DNA from: Diplosphaera chodatii
Taxonomy: Eukaryota > Chlorophyta > Trebouxiophyceae > Prasiolales > Stichococcaceae
Direction: 5' to 3'
Assembly (NCBI GenBank): GCA_032358165.1
Contig: JAALGY010000010.1
Location: 1 to 64,000, forward strand
Length of the DNA stretch: 64,000 nucleotides
A program made the position numbers and the translations under genes. Numbering within the stretch: position 1 is the first letter of the stretch; each line of letters begins with the position of its first letter. The notes beneath the pieces are model-generated. The model saw only the letters and a list, made by a program, of their open reading frames with translations, did no database searches and had not been told where the DNA came from. Positions 25,735-36,714 of the stretch are shown in pieces.

Positions 25735-28700
25735 TCACCGCAGGGGTGCTGCAGCGAGGCGGCCGGCGCCACGCAGCACGTGGGCGCTGCGGCTGCTGGG
25801 CGGCGGCCCCTGCGGCGGCGCCCGCAGCCCCGGCTGCAGCCAGCCGGGGTGCTGCGCCATGTGCAGGTCCAACACATCCACCAGCGCCAGCAGCTGCCTA
25901 CACACAGCATGTGCAGAAGCTGCTGACCGAGCACATCAAGCTGAGACAGCAAGAAGGCTGACACAGACTCCAGCACCAAATAGATGTCAAGAGCAGACAA
26001 CAGTCTGCTGGCGTTCGTGACACTGCAGCTCCAATCTAGCACCTGCCGCTCAGGTCGACCAGGGTCTGTGTGCCGTCAGCGGCTGTGGAGCGCAGCTGAT
26101 ACGCGGAACCCCGTCCATTCGCCGCTGCGACCAGGTGCACTGGTGCTCAGAGCCAGCCTTACCCTCATGTGCATGGTGCAGCAGAATTGCATGGCGCCCA
26201 GGGAACGCCAGCATGCCGGACGGGACAGGCAACACCTGCAGACACTCAGTGACGCTGGGGCAAGGTTCCAGCATGCCGTCCTGGCATCGGCCACTCACCA
26301 TAAAGTGGGTGCTGCCGCCGGTCAGGCGTCCTGCACCGCAGCTGCAGCGGCGCATCCCGGGGGACCCAGGCATCCGCATCACGCCCCGAGTACGTCAACA
26401 CGTGCAGCGCAGCCCGTGCCAACACCTGTCAAAGGACACCACCCGATGTGCGCACCAGAAGTGTTGCTGACTCACACCCTGACTTCTGCTGGCAATTCGG
26501 GAAGGCCTGTCATCAACATGTGAAGCGCTCTGTTTTGCAGGGTCTTACAACGCTCGCTGACAGTCAACCACTCCTGAAACTGCTGTCCAGCTGCAGACGT
26601 GGGCGCACCTGTAGGTCTGTGCTGGTGCCACACAGCTCTGCTGCGGCTGCCGCCTGTGCGCAGCTGTCCTTCCGGGCAAACGCCGCAGCAGGGTTGCCGG
26701 CATCAGGCGCGGGCTGCTGCGCTGCGGCTGCCCCTGCACGGCGTCATGACGAGCTCATCAAGCACTGACATACAGCTTGCTTGAGATACCAATCGGCGAC
26801 AGCTCCAATACAGTAAAGGGCAAATTGCGACCACACGAAGGGGGTCTCATTGCAGGGCGCTTGTGGATCGCTTTTCACCTGGAGTTTCACCTGCGACTGG
26901 TGCAACAGCACTGGGCTTCCACTGCCTGTTGTTGGCGCGGCGCAGCCCTGGGTCCACCGACAGGCAGAAGGCGAAGCCGGGCGCCCGCGGCGGCAGCTTC
27001 AGCAGCTGGAAGGCGACGTTGAACACGTCCTGCAACACCACCTCAAGTGTGGTGGCCAAGCTCTGCAGACCGACGCACCGTCGACAGCGCACCGCAGCAG
27101 AAGCAGGCACGAGGTGTGTGAATAGGCCCATGCTCAGATGTGTAGGGCCATGACTATGTAAGACGCTGGCTTGTGCCAAATTGGCTGAGAGGACTGGCAC
27201 ACCTGAGCAGCGCCGCGCTCATCGCCGTCAGTTGCGAAAGGGTTCCTGCGCCCCTGGAACTGGCTCTGCGGGAGCTCGGCTGCTGCTGCACGAGCCTCCC
27301 TGGAGGGTTTGCCCTCTACCTGCACCTCGCACAGGCAGCAGGTACAGCGACGCCGGCAACATCAGAACTTGTCGAGTGCAACCCCGGCTAACCATAGCTT
27401 CCTGCTGTCTGATATAGTGTCCAGCCATGCTGAAGAACGGGGCGCAAGGCAACAGTTCCCTCAGCTGAACCCCCTATTGCATTTGGCGCAACTCTGTGCA
27501 AGCCCGTTCAAAAGCGGGCACCTGCCGCCAGATGCGCCCGACACCAGGGCCTTCAGCCGTGAGGGCCACCCTGTGCTGGAAGCGCGTGCCGCTGTGCAGG
27601 TGGCCGTCAATCGACCACGTGTGCTGGAGCCCCTTCTGTGCAGGGTCCTGCAGCACATGCACAGCCAAATAGTGGGCGCATGCGTGCATTGCTTTGCCAG
27701 TGTAGAGGTTCGGTCTGCCGGCAGGCGAAGGTGCAGGAAGAAGGCAGCAGCAGGGACGCATGCGTGCTGTTCACTGCACCTCGAACCCCTTCCTGATCTG
27801 GTCGGCGCCAGCCGCCCAGTCCAAGATGCTGTCCCGCAGCGCTGCGGTGCTGTCCTGCAGAGCAAGGGAGGTTACGAGCAAACCATCAGCCTTTCAGCCT
27901 TCCAAGCGCGGACGTTGATCAACAACTCTAGCATCTGTCAAGCCGAAAGGTCTATGCAGATGGTCGGAGGTTGCAGCTGCAGCGCCACTTGACTGCTGCG
28001 CACCAGCACTTTGAGGGGGTTCAGGTCCTGGACCATCGGCGCCGGCGGCTGTGCAGCACCAGGCGGCGTCGGCGGCGGCGGCGGCAGCCACTGCTGCGGG
28101 AACGGCGCGCCTTTCCTGGCCTCCCTTGCTGCTGCAGGGGCGGCTGCTGCGCCGCTGGAAGCAGGCCCTTGGCCCGCGGGTGCTGCCGCGGGGCCGTCTG
28201 CGCGCCACGTGTCGGCCTCCGCTGCAGCTGCGTCCAGTGCCAGCCGCCTCGCCAGGATGCGCAGGGCGCTGATGTCGCACAGCTTCATGACGGCGGCCGC
28301 GTCACCGCTGTCCAGCTCCTGCCGCTTCATCTGCACTCGAAGCCAGACGGTCGACAGCAGCACAGGCGGATCATGCCGTTGAACAAATGTATGACAGCTG
28401 CAGTGCCGCACAGCCAGAACAGTCTCCAGCAGGGCGAGAAGCCACCTGCTGGATGAGCTCCACTGGCAGGTCCCGGGGGTACACGTTGGCGACATGCTTG
28501 ACGGTGCGGCTGAGCAGCTGGGCGCGCCGCGTGTGGAACTCCGCCAACACGGCCAGCACCGCTGCGTCGCCGGCTGCCCGCGATGGCGCGCCGGCCGCTG
28601 CCGTGGCTGCATCAGCGGGCTGTTGGGCACCGTCAGGACAGGGTGCCAGCTGGGCCTGAGCTGCAATGAAGTGCCATGCAGGCTATGCCAATGGTGCATG

Positions 28701-29046
28701 CTGCGAGTGCATCAGCGGTGGCGCAGGCGGCCTGTCAGATCGGCATGGACATGACGCGTTGCTGTCAGCCCACCTGCCAGCCCGCCCTCCAACGTGAGGG
28801 TGCCAAGCCCCTCGATCCTGTACACGTGGGCCACGCGCGCATCGATGCTGCTGCCGCCGCTGCCACTGCTGTCCTCCACCCTGCTGATATCTGCCGGTGC
28901 ACCCAGGCCTGCTGCAGCCGGTAGCGACCCTGCCGCAGCGCATGTCCAATGGTGATGCTGTTGGAAAGCCTGCGTGAAGCCAGGTCGAAATCAATCTTAC
29001 TGGTGGGCGAGCATGCTGGCTCACAAGTAAGCCGCAGTTTCTGCAT
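25735..29046 (-). CDS. Multi-exon gene of unknown family
   Basis: At least nine exons join in frame through ordinary splice sites, so this is a real gene, but I do not recognise it. In order the visible peptides are: ARVAHVYRIEGLGTLTLEGG near 28.8 kb; LAEFHTRRAQLLSRTVKHVA and YPRDLPVELIQQ (28.47-28.67 kb); MKRQELDSGDAAAVMKLCDI, ALRILARRLALD, then an Ala/Pro-rich linker to VQDLNPLKVL (28.0-28.33 kb); DSILDWAAGADQIRKGFE (near 27.8 kb); HTWSIDGHLHSGTRFQHRVA (near 27.6 kb); a polar exon near 27.3 kb; DVFNVAFQLLKLPPRAPGFA (near 27.0 kb); an Ala-rich exon near 26.65 kb; VLARAALHVLTYSGRDADAW (near 26.4 kb); SAYQLRSTAADGTQTLVDLS; and a last exon with QLLALVDVLDLHMAQHPGWL ending at 25735. The 5' end is uncertain; an upstream frame begins at 29046. 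The mix of amphipathic helices and linkers suggests a structural or complex subunit. Confidence 0.6.
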
Positions 29047-30212
29047 CAGGTCGAATCAGACAGTGCGCAATTCAGAGGCACCTTGACATGTGGCACTGCT
29101 GTGCGTAGGCTGCGCGGGCATGTATGCCGTGCAGGCGGACCAGGAGGGCAAACTGCTGAGTGCTGATACTGCTGGGATTCAGGCCGAAGGCCTGCGCTGG
29201 CTTTCATCCTTGCCGTTGACATGTTGACACCAGTGCGGCTCCAAAATGCGCGCAGTCAGTCCAGCAGAGGTGTGCAAGGACAAACGAAGGACCTAGACGA
29301 CGTGCATGAGGCCTGATCTCATGCTTCTACACCGATTGTCGCAAGACGTCATCTGGTCTGTGTGCCAAGGTCTTGAACCAGTAAATTGCAGAGGTGCATG
29401 CCCACTCAAGCACTCATGCATGGACCTGCGATTGTGTGCATGCACTCGTCCGCACAAGAGATACTCGTGATGTGCCCTGTAACGCCTGAACAACAGTAGA
29501 CTGATGAGAAGTTGAAAGTACGACGCAAAGCGCCTCGATTAGGAGGCAGCATGACGCGGGCATAGCGGCAGGATCTTATGACCTGCTGTGCCAGCCTGGA
29601 AACCACCCTGATTGAGATGGCCCTCTGCACATGTGCAGCCACTGTCAGCTGAGCATGCGCTACCTTGGAGGAGACGCTCATTTGTAGGGGCTGTATGCAG
29701 CATCGGCATCTGCGTGCAGGCATGGCGAACGAGATTTGCGTGCGCCGCGGCACCGCCAGCCTAAAGCAGATATCCCTTGGGGTGGTATGATCGGCAGCAG
29801 GACAAGAGAATGATTTCGCGATGCAGATGCCGTATGGCTGCAGTTAAGGCCGAGCTGCTGGATCCAACCTGCGCTCGGCGAGATCCGCACCGCAGCAGTC
29901 CATGCGCACGTTGGCCCTCTGGCATCACCCCTGGCGCCATCTGCTCTGCAGACACGATGCAGGGTGCGCACTGCAAACGTGCTTGGCCCTTGCACTGCGG
30001 GGCTGCAACTTGATAGACTAAGCAGCTGTACTACCCACACCTCTGACAACCCCCTGCCGCCTGCTGCTTGCAGGCCTGCACAGCTTGCGAACGCCTCAGG
30101 CGAGCGGCGCGAGCTGTCCTTTGGCAGATCGTCAAGCCGCAGCAGTGCGGTGTTCGCAGCGGCGCCACCCTGCAGTCGGCCCGGGGTGGCAGCGGCGGCG
30201 TTGCAGGCCCTC
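29047..30212. other. Intergenic, no gene seen
   Basis: This lies between the 5' end of the unknown minus-strand gene and the start of the plus-strand Pro-rich gene. Only short unrelated frames are present; it probably contains both promoters. Confidence 0.45.
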
Positions 30213-31358
30213 ATGCTGCTCGTGCTCATGCTGCTGGTTGTTAGCGCTGCACCCCGCGCACACGCATGTTCCTGGCCAGCGTCCGCCTTCCGGTACGAGG
30301 AGGCCGCCAGCTAAGTCCGCCGCCAACCAGGTCGCCGCCTCCCCCACCGCCGGCCAAAGTCCCCGCCTCCCCCATAACCAGCTAAGTCACCGCCATCGCC
30401 GCAACCGTCCAAATCGCCACACCACCGCCCAAGTCGCCCCCACCCCAACCGCCAGTCAGGTCGCCGGCACCGCCGCCTTTCAGCCCTCCACCGCCACTGC
30501 CGCCGCCCAACCCTCCGCCTTTCCCGCCCCCAAGGTGAGTTACCGTGTTGTACGCTGAGATACACCTCAAGCGTAACTTGCTCTGTACATACGCCATGCA
30601 TCTGCCCATGCACATCACATCACATAGCTGATGTCTAGATGTTGTGTCTGCATGTCCAGTCCCCCGCTGCCGCCGCCACCTCCGCCGCTGACGGCGTCGC
30701 AGCAGCAGATCGCGGCGGCGCAAGCCTACCTCGCCACCCTGGTCAGCAGCCCGCTGACGACGCAGCCGCAGCAGAAAATACAGTCGGCAATGACCACGAT
30801 TGACCGCCTGGTGGACGACTACATGAGCAGCCTCGGCAACGGTAGCCAGGTGATGGGCCGCCACCTGCTGAGCCGCCGCCGCCTGCTTCAACGGCGGCGG
30901 TCCCCATCGCCGCCACCGACCAGGTCCTCCTTTCTGCCGCCGCCAGCCAAGTCGCATCCTCACCGCCGCCAGCCAAAAGGTGTGGTGTGCCGTGCAGTGA
31001 ATGGCAGATGCCACACACAAGTGGCAGGAGAAGTGCTGTCCGCACCTGCTCTGTCCATGCAGATCGCCATGCTCCTTACCGTGTAGGCTGTGATCTATCA
31101 TCTCATGTTGAAGCCGTTTTGGGATACGGTCTTTGTGTGTTTTCAACATGTCGAAAGTTCAATATGCGCAGTCCTCCGCCGCCGCGCCCACCGCCGCCAC
31201 TGTCAGCGCAACAGAAGCAGCAGCAGCAGATTGCGACGGCGCAGAATAACCTCGCCGCAGTGGTCAACAACCCGCCGGCGACGCAGGCGCAGCAGAAGAT
31301 CCAGTCGGCGCTAAACACGCTCGACAGCCTGGTGTCGACTTTCATAGACAGCCTGTGA
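30213..31358 (+). CDS. Hydroxyproline-rich (extensin-like) gene, damaged or with unclear splicing
   Basis: The ATG at 30213 opens a clear signal peptide, MLLVLMLLVVSAAPRAHA. The next 230 bases encode extensin-like blocks (PPPKSPPP, PPPTRSPPP, PAKSPPSP, PPPFSPPPPLPPP), but these lie in different frames with stops between them. The last block runs to a GTGAGT donor at about 30536 and joins in frame to the exon at 30660. That exon reads PPLPPPPPPLTASQQQ, then AYLATLVSSPLTTQPQQKIQ and a basic Pro-rich end. A second, similar exon begins at about 31170 (PPPPRPPPPLSAQQ, then NNLAAVVNNPPATQAQQKIQ) and ends LVSTFIDSL and a stop at 31358. Such proteins build algal cell walls (pherophorin/extensin type). 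The frame hops mean a decayed gene, unseen micro-introns or assembly errors. Confidence 0.5.
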
Positions 31359-31845
31359 TGCATCGTAGCCCGCTGGCAAGGCGGCAAGGCTGCGCAGTGG
31401 TGCAGTCCAGGCACTCCTTGCTTCTAGGTTTAGTCATCTGCACCGCTTTGCAGCTCAGCAGAACACTTCCCTCGGTAAAAGTCTCAGGAGCATACTAGAA
31501 ATTCCGCAAAGCATGGCGGGACACATTGTCATGGTGAATCAGATGCACTGCCATGTTTTGTGGTAGAATCAGGCAATTGACAGGTTTATTTGTTTTGCTC
31601 TCTGGGGTGAGAATTGTTGCGGTGAACACATGCATCTGCGCATGGCTTCCATGAACCTCCCAGCAATGGCCGTCCAACAGCACAGCACCAAGTTGCAGAC
31701 CGTTAGACTGAACTATCTAGCTAAATGTAAAAGCACTTGCCGATGTCCAAATCTCGCTTCCTGCAGCAGCTGTGTACCGGTAGCTCCAATGTGCATAGAT
31801 GTGCGGCGCCACATGTCAGCCCACCATACCAACTGCTGCTGAAAT
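31359..31845. other. 3' flank, no gene seen
   Basis: Sequence downstream of the Pro-rich gene's stop. It is AT-richer than its neighbours and I recognise no coding exon in it. Confidence 0.45.
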
Positions 31846-32031
31846 GTGCTGGACACACAGTTCACTGTGTCTACGCCGCAGCCCCTGCTCTCGGGGAACT
31901 CATGTGCCGTTCTGATCATCCTCTGCATGACTGTTGCCGCCGTCTGCTGGTTTGTCCTGCAGTTGCAGCATGTAGCCGGCCGTGAGGCACAGATGGAAAT
32001 GCAAGCACAGCCGGGTCAGCTAGCGGAATGA
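31846..32031 (+). CDS. Candidate terminal exon with one membrane segment
   Basis: After an ACACAG acceptor at about 31860 the plus frame reads a short polar lead, then CAVLIILCMTVAAVCWFVLQ, a convincing membrane helix. A polar Gln-rich tail and a stop at 32031 follow. It would converge on the plastid membrane protein gene, whose stop is at 32136. I could not assemble the exons before it, so this is a weak call. Confidence 0.2.
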   Translation: MLDTQFTVSTPQPLLSGNSCAVLIILCMTVAAVCWFVLQLQHVAGREAQMEMQAQPGQLAE

Positions 32032-32135
32032 CACAGCATGTTGCTCGAATTGGACCTGACGTGCTGGTGCTATCTGGCGCTGGGTATCAACCCACAGCAG
32101 CTGACCAACTTGCAGCAAAGGTTCAAATGACAAAC

Positions 32136-35100
32136 TCAGGCTGCCACCTGGGATGCTGAGGGCGACGAGGGTTTAGTGGCCAGACGCCCCGCTTCCGCGT
32201 CGCGCTGCTTCCTGATGCGCGCCGCCGACTGCTTGGCCGCGTCCAGCAGAGACTGCATTTCCTCGCCGCGTTGCTGCACAGGCATGATCCCGAAACCACT
32301 AAACTAAATCAGCGGACTCGGTTGCATGATGATGGTTGTATTCACCATGCCGTGCCTCAATGGGGGCTGCTGCAGGGCTGTAATTGCTTAGCTCTCAAGT
32401 GGACTGATGCCAGCATGGTACCGAGCCACAGTCTGCATGTTGCATGGTGCAAGAGGGAGGGTCTGGGCCCACCTGCAGCAGCTGGCCCTTGCGCACAGCC
32501 CGGCAGGCCGTGGAGACGCCCCGCAGCGTGACACCCGCTGCGAAGCTGGCCGCCAGGTTGCCTGTGCAGGATATATCAACTCAGATTCAGCTCCTGGGTC
32601 GGGAACTGACCCAACATGTCAGGGTTGCACCATCAGCAGGTGGCTTTGCAGGCGGCCTTCGCTACATCCATGCAAGGCGTTCAACCGGGGAACAGGTCTG
32701 GTGCACTTCTGCTGAGGCCAGTCGGAGCTGGGGGGCGCTGCCAATCCAGCGTCACCTGTCGAGAAGTACGCCCAGGACAGCACCCCGTACTGCGCCATCG
32801 ACAGCCCAGCCGCCAGCACCGCCGCAGCGCCCTGCTCCGAGGTCACGCGCTCCACCACCGACCGCATCACCGCAGCCCTGGCGGCGCCTTTTTCTTCCCC
32901 CGGCTCCCCGCGGGCCGGCTGCCGCCCCGCTGCAGGGGGGGCCGCCCCCGACGCGGGGCCGCCGCCGCCGCCGCTGGGGCCGCTGATGCTGCGCAGCCGC
33001 CGCTGCTGCGCCCTGCGCTTCGCGCGCTGCTCGGCGCCCGCCGCCGCGAGCTCGCGCGCCATCTGCAGCGAGGCGCAGGGTTTGGCGAAGCGATACAAGG
33101 CAGCAGCTATGGACCCATCACCACAGACTCCACCGGCCATCGCATCACATGACCTTGACAGTGCCATGCTAATGAAACTGATCTGCATGTGCACAACTGT
33201 GCGATGGCGTCATGCGAGCTGCTCGTTGGGAAGTGTAGGTACCTGCAGCATGCGCCGGGACCTGGCCCACTTGGCGGCCTTGTCCCCCGCAATGTACCCC
33301 AAAGCGATCGCGACCGCCAGCGCCCTGCCCGCCTGTGCAGCGGCACAGCAAAACATTCAGCACACAGTTGTCAAGGTGCAGCCACCCCCACCTAACTACC
33401 GCTCATGTTCGTGGTCAGGCAGGACCGCTGCATGACCAGCAGCAGCTGTCCAACAGCAATCTCCAGGTGCAGCATGTATCCAGCGCACCTGCTGCGGCGT
33501 GCCGAGGGTTGGGGTGATCGGCGACGAGTAGCTCGGGTCGGCATCCAAGCCCGCCTCATACAGCCGGTCCGTGCACCACCCCGCCAGCACTGCAGCATCA
33601 GATATACCAGAATGTGGGTGGAGCATGTGACAGAGTGACGTGACACAGGAGCGTCAGCAAATCTCCTGACAGCTGTGTGCAGCTCCCAAGCTGGTCGTGT
33701 GCCGGCAAGGCCTCACTCTCATCCGCGAAGGGGGGTTTGTTGCCGTTTCACTACCTTGCGAAGCCTGCCTCCTGCCAGCAGACAGAGGAGCATGCATGAG
33801 ACAGCACCAGAGAAGGGCACCTGTCAGCGTGATGGCCCGCAGCGCCATCTCGTCCGACAGGGACCTGCCGGCGACGCGCGCCGCCTCCCAGCCGCCGGGC
33901 AGCAGGTCCGCGCCCAGCACCTGGTGCCGCTGCCAGTTCTTCAGCGCGCCTGCAGCAGGTCGTTCACATCATTTCAGACACAAAGCGCCGCCAGCGGTGC
34001 GTGGCTGCAGCATGCCAGCGGTGCGGGGCCCTCAAACGCTGTGCCATGTAGCGCAGCGTCTTGACAATATGCACCGCACGGCAATCTGTCTGACAGGAGA
34101 GATGGTCTGACGCTCAGCTGGCACCATCCTCGATATGAGAGACACCGATGACGGCCGGATGCCATGCACAAAGCACGTGCCTGGAATAGTGCTTTCGGCA
34201 GCTGCAAGGCCTCATGCACAGCTCCTGCAGGTGATACTGCAGACGGCAGCATAGGCTGGAACAGAAGCGCACGTGTGACGGCAGAGAGGGGTGTGCGAGG
34301 CTGCGAGTTCAGCTGTGACAGGCCGGCCACTCTTCTCCCGATGTCGCTGCTGCTGCCGCCGCCGCCGCCGCTGCCGGCATCGGTGCTGCCGCTGCTACCT
34401 GCGCTGTACGGCTGCCCATCTCGCAGCTGCTGTTCTGGCTTGTCAGCAGTGGAGCCAGAGGAGGCTGCTGGCTCTGCCTCCTCAGCTGATGGCAGCACGA
34501 CCAGCATGCCAGAGTCGTTGGCCACGGTTACAGGCGGTCCACCTGCGCACAGTGAGTGGTAACGCACTGCGTTTGTCCAGCAGTGGGCCAGTATCGAGCC
34601 CACGAAAAGCAGTTTCAGGTTCGCACATGCATTTTGCACAGTGATGTTGTGAAATCACTGGCACCAGCGGGCTCTTGCACCTGGTGTGTGCTGGCTGGCA
34701 GAGACTGGGTGCAACTCAAGCACTCACCTCCATCGTTGCCAGCTGTTAGGCTGCTGCTGACGGTGGAGGGCTTGGAGCTGAAATCTCCGAGCAGCAGCGA
34801 GATGTCTGCAGTCAGGCGACATCAACCTGTTCTTGGGTTTGGGACACGGACAGCAAAGTGCCAGAGAGCATCACGCACCGCCTGGAGATTAGGTAGGTGC
34901 TGAGCTGACAGACAGAAGGATGCCGCACAAAGAGCAGCCGGAAGGACAGCAGATACTGGAGCAATGCTGGGCACACAGCAGGCCGCCACAGTGTTGTCGA
35001 GATGCCAACCACCACAGGGCAGGCGCTCACACACGAAGCACAGCGGAGCAGCGCCGATGATCCCGCGAGACACATCGCTGTAGTCCCAGTGGAATCCGCC

Positions 35101-36193
35101 CCAGGCATCCACGCCCAGCACCAGGCCCGCCAGCACGGCTAGTGTCCCCGGCAACGCTGTGTCCCTGGAGGCAACCACTGGGTACTCAAATCAGATCGCT
35201 GAATACACGCCTGCGCCCCATCATCGTCCAGCAAAACAGTGCTAGACAGCAGCCCTGCAACACTATACTCTTGCACGCAAGCCTTGCCCATCATGCGTCT
35301 GCTGTCACTGGCGAAATGTCCATGCGTGTACACAGGCAGGCTTGCCGGCACCGCGGCATGCAAACCGCGCCACTTCTAAAACAAAAGGGAGGCTAGAAAC
35401 TGGCATCAGACGCGGCTTTTCTGGGGTAGGCACACGCACCTGATGACGGATGCTGCAATCTGGTCGCGTGCTGATCGCCGGATGTCCGCCTCCAGCCCTT
35501 TGATGCTCTCAGACGTCTGCTGCAGCCAAGGGCACCACTGAGCCATGCTAGTGGTTGTTTAAAACACGCAGACTGCGCAGGCTAGCATTACGCTCACAAG
35601 GATTCGGGCTGGCTGCGCCTGCTATGTATGCACAAACAGACAGGATGCCTCAGGTTTACCTTCTGCACATCGTCCACCAGGCTCTCGAGCCGTTTCCCCG
35701 CTTTCTCACGGGCTGCATCCCGATCTTTAGACCGCTGCCCATCCCGCTGCTCACTGTGCTCTGGCTTCGGCGCATCGCCATCAGCAGCACGCGGCTGCTC
35801 GTGCCGTCCCTCGGTTGCGCTGGGCTGACGCTGCTCCTGTACTGCCCCCTGCTCAGCAGAGCGGTCAGGTGGTCCGCCGCTGTGACCCGCTGCACTCCTG
35901 CCAGCACCATGAGGCGCATCCGTGCCACTGTCAGTGCCGCTGTCCTGATGGCTGCTCTCAGCGCTCTCGCCTTGTGGTTCTCCTCCACTCCGAATGGCGT
36001 GGCAGAGCCCTGGCTGCGACAGCCTGGGCTGCACTCTGCTGCTGCCATGGCTGCGGCAACCATGCCGTGATGATGACACCCCACGACTCTGTATAACGTC
36101 ACACGGCTTGGCAACGAAACTAGCACAGCACTTCAATGTCATGCCTGCGCTGTGGCTATGCACGCTGACCGATGAGCAATTGAGCGAAAGCAT
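32136..36193 (-). CDS. Predicted plastid-targeted membrane protein, unknown family
   Basis: Eleven exons join in frame. Exons: 35660-36193, 35440-35519, 35031-35164, 34728-34805, 34177-34542, 33821-33949, 33489-33589, 33243-33332, 32756-33062, 32473-32561 and 32136-32273. From the ATG at 36193 the N-terminus is Ser/Arg-rich with few acids, like a chloroplast transit peptide. A charged region and a short coiled-coil-like stretch (EKAGKRLESLVDDVQK) follow. Then comes a hydrophobic segment, TLAVLAGLVLGVDAWGGFHW, with DVSRGIIGAAPLCFVYISLL after it. A Ser/Gly linker follows, then LSDEMALRAITLTVLAGW, ALAVAIALGYIAGDKAAKWA, a basic linker, and AAAVLAAGLSMAQYGVLSWA. The C-terminus is a polar helix ending SASQVAA. 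The layout fits a plastid inner-membrane or thylakoid protein of about 650 residues. A weak ExxxR motif is not enough to call a CPBP protease. Confidence 0.6.
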
Positions 36194-36714
36194 GTTGGCA
36201 GATTGCACCGTCTAAGAGTCTACTAGAAGCGAGCGTATGTTACCAACATGCCGCAACAACTCGGCTCATCGTCAGATGGTACTGACCCGCACTGTTGAAA
36301 GAAGTGAGGCAAGCGGCTGTGACAGCATATTGCGCATGCAAGAAGTCGTGGCCTTCAGGGGCATAGGAAGTCCTGGGGCTGCACAATGCAATGCACCATG
36401 CTGGAAGCTGGCTTTCTCAAGCTCTGCAGCACCCGACTGCAAATCTGTGCATGCCTCAGACCATCATCGACTGAAGCATCTGCAGCCCATGTGGACGTCT
36501 AGAACTGTCGTGCTTCCCTGTCAAATGTCAGGCGAACACAATTCCGCGCATATCTTGGCAGCTCGTTGGAGCCTCCTGGCACTCTGACAATTGTTGCAAA
36601 GCTGTGTCCCAGGATGAAACCACCCAACAGTTGATAGTGGACAAGCGCAGCAGATCCTCCCGGCTGGCTTCCAAGCTGCCGTGAGCCCTGCCGCCTGGTG
36701 CAAACTAACGACAG

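Noticed and set aside
25735..29046. Mediator subunit 14
   Set aside because: A short KVLVRS resemblance is not supported by the other exons, which show none of the conserved MED14 blocks.
33821..33949. CPBP/CAAX protease motif in the plastid membrane protein
   Set aside because: DEMALR fits ExxxR only loosely; the paired Glu and the His motifs of the family are missing.
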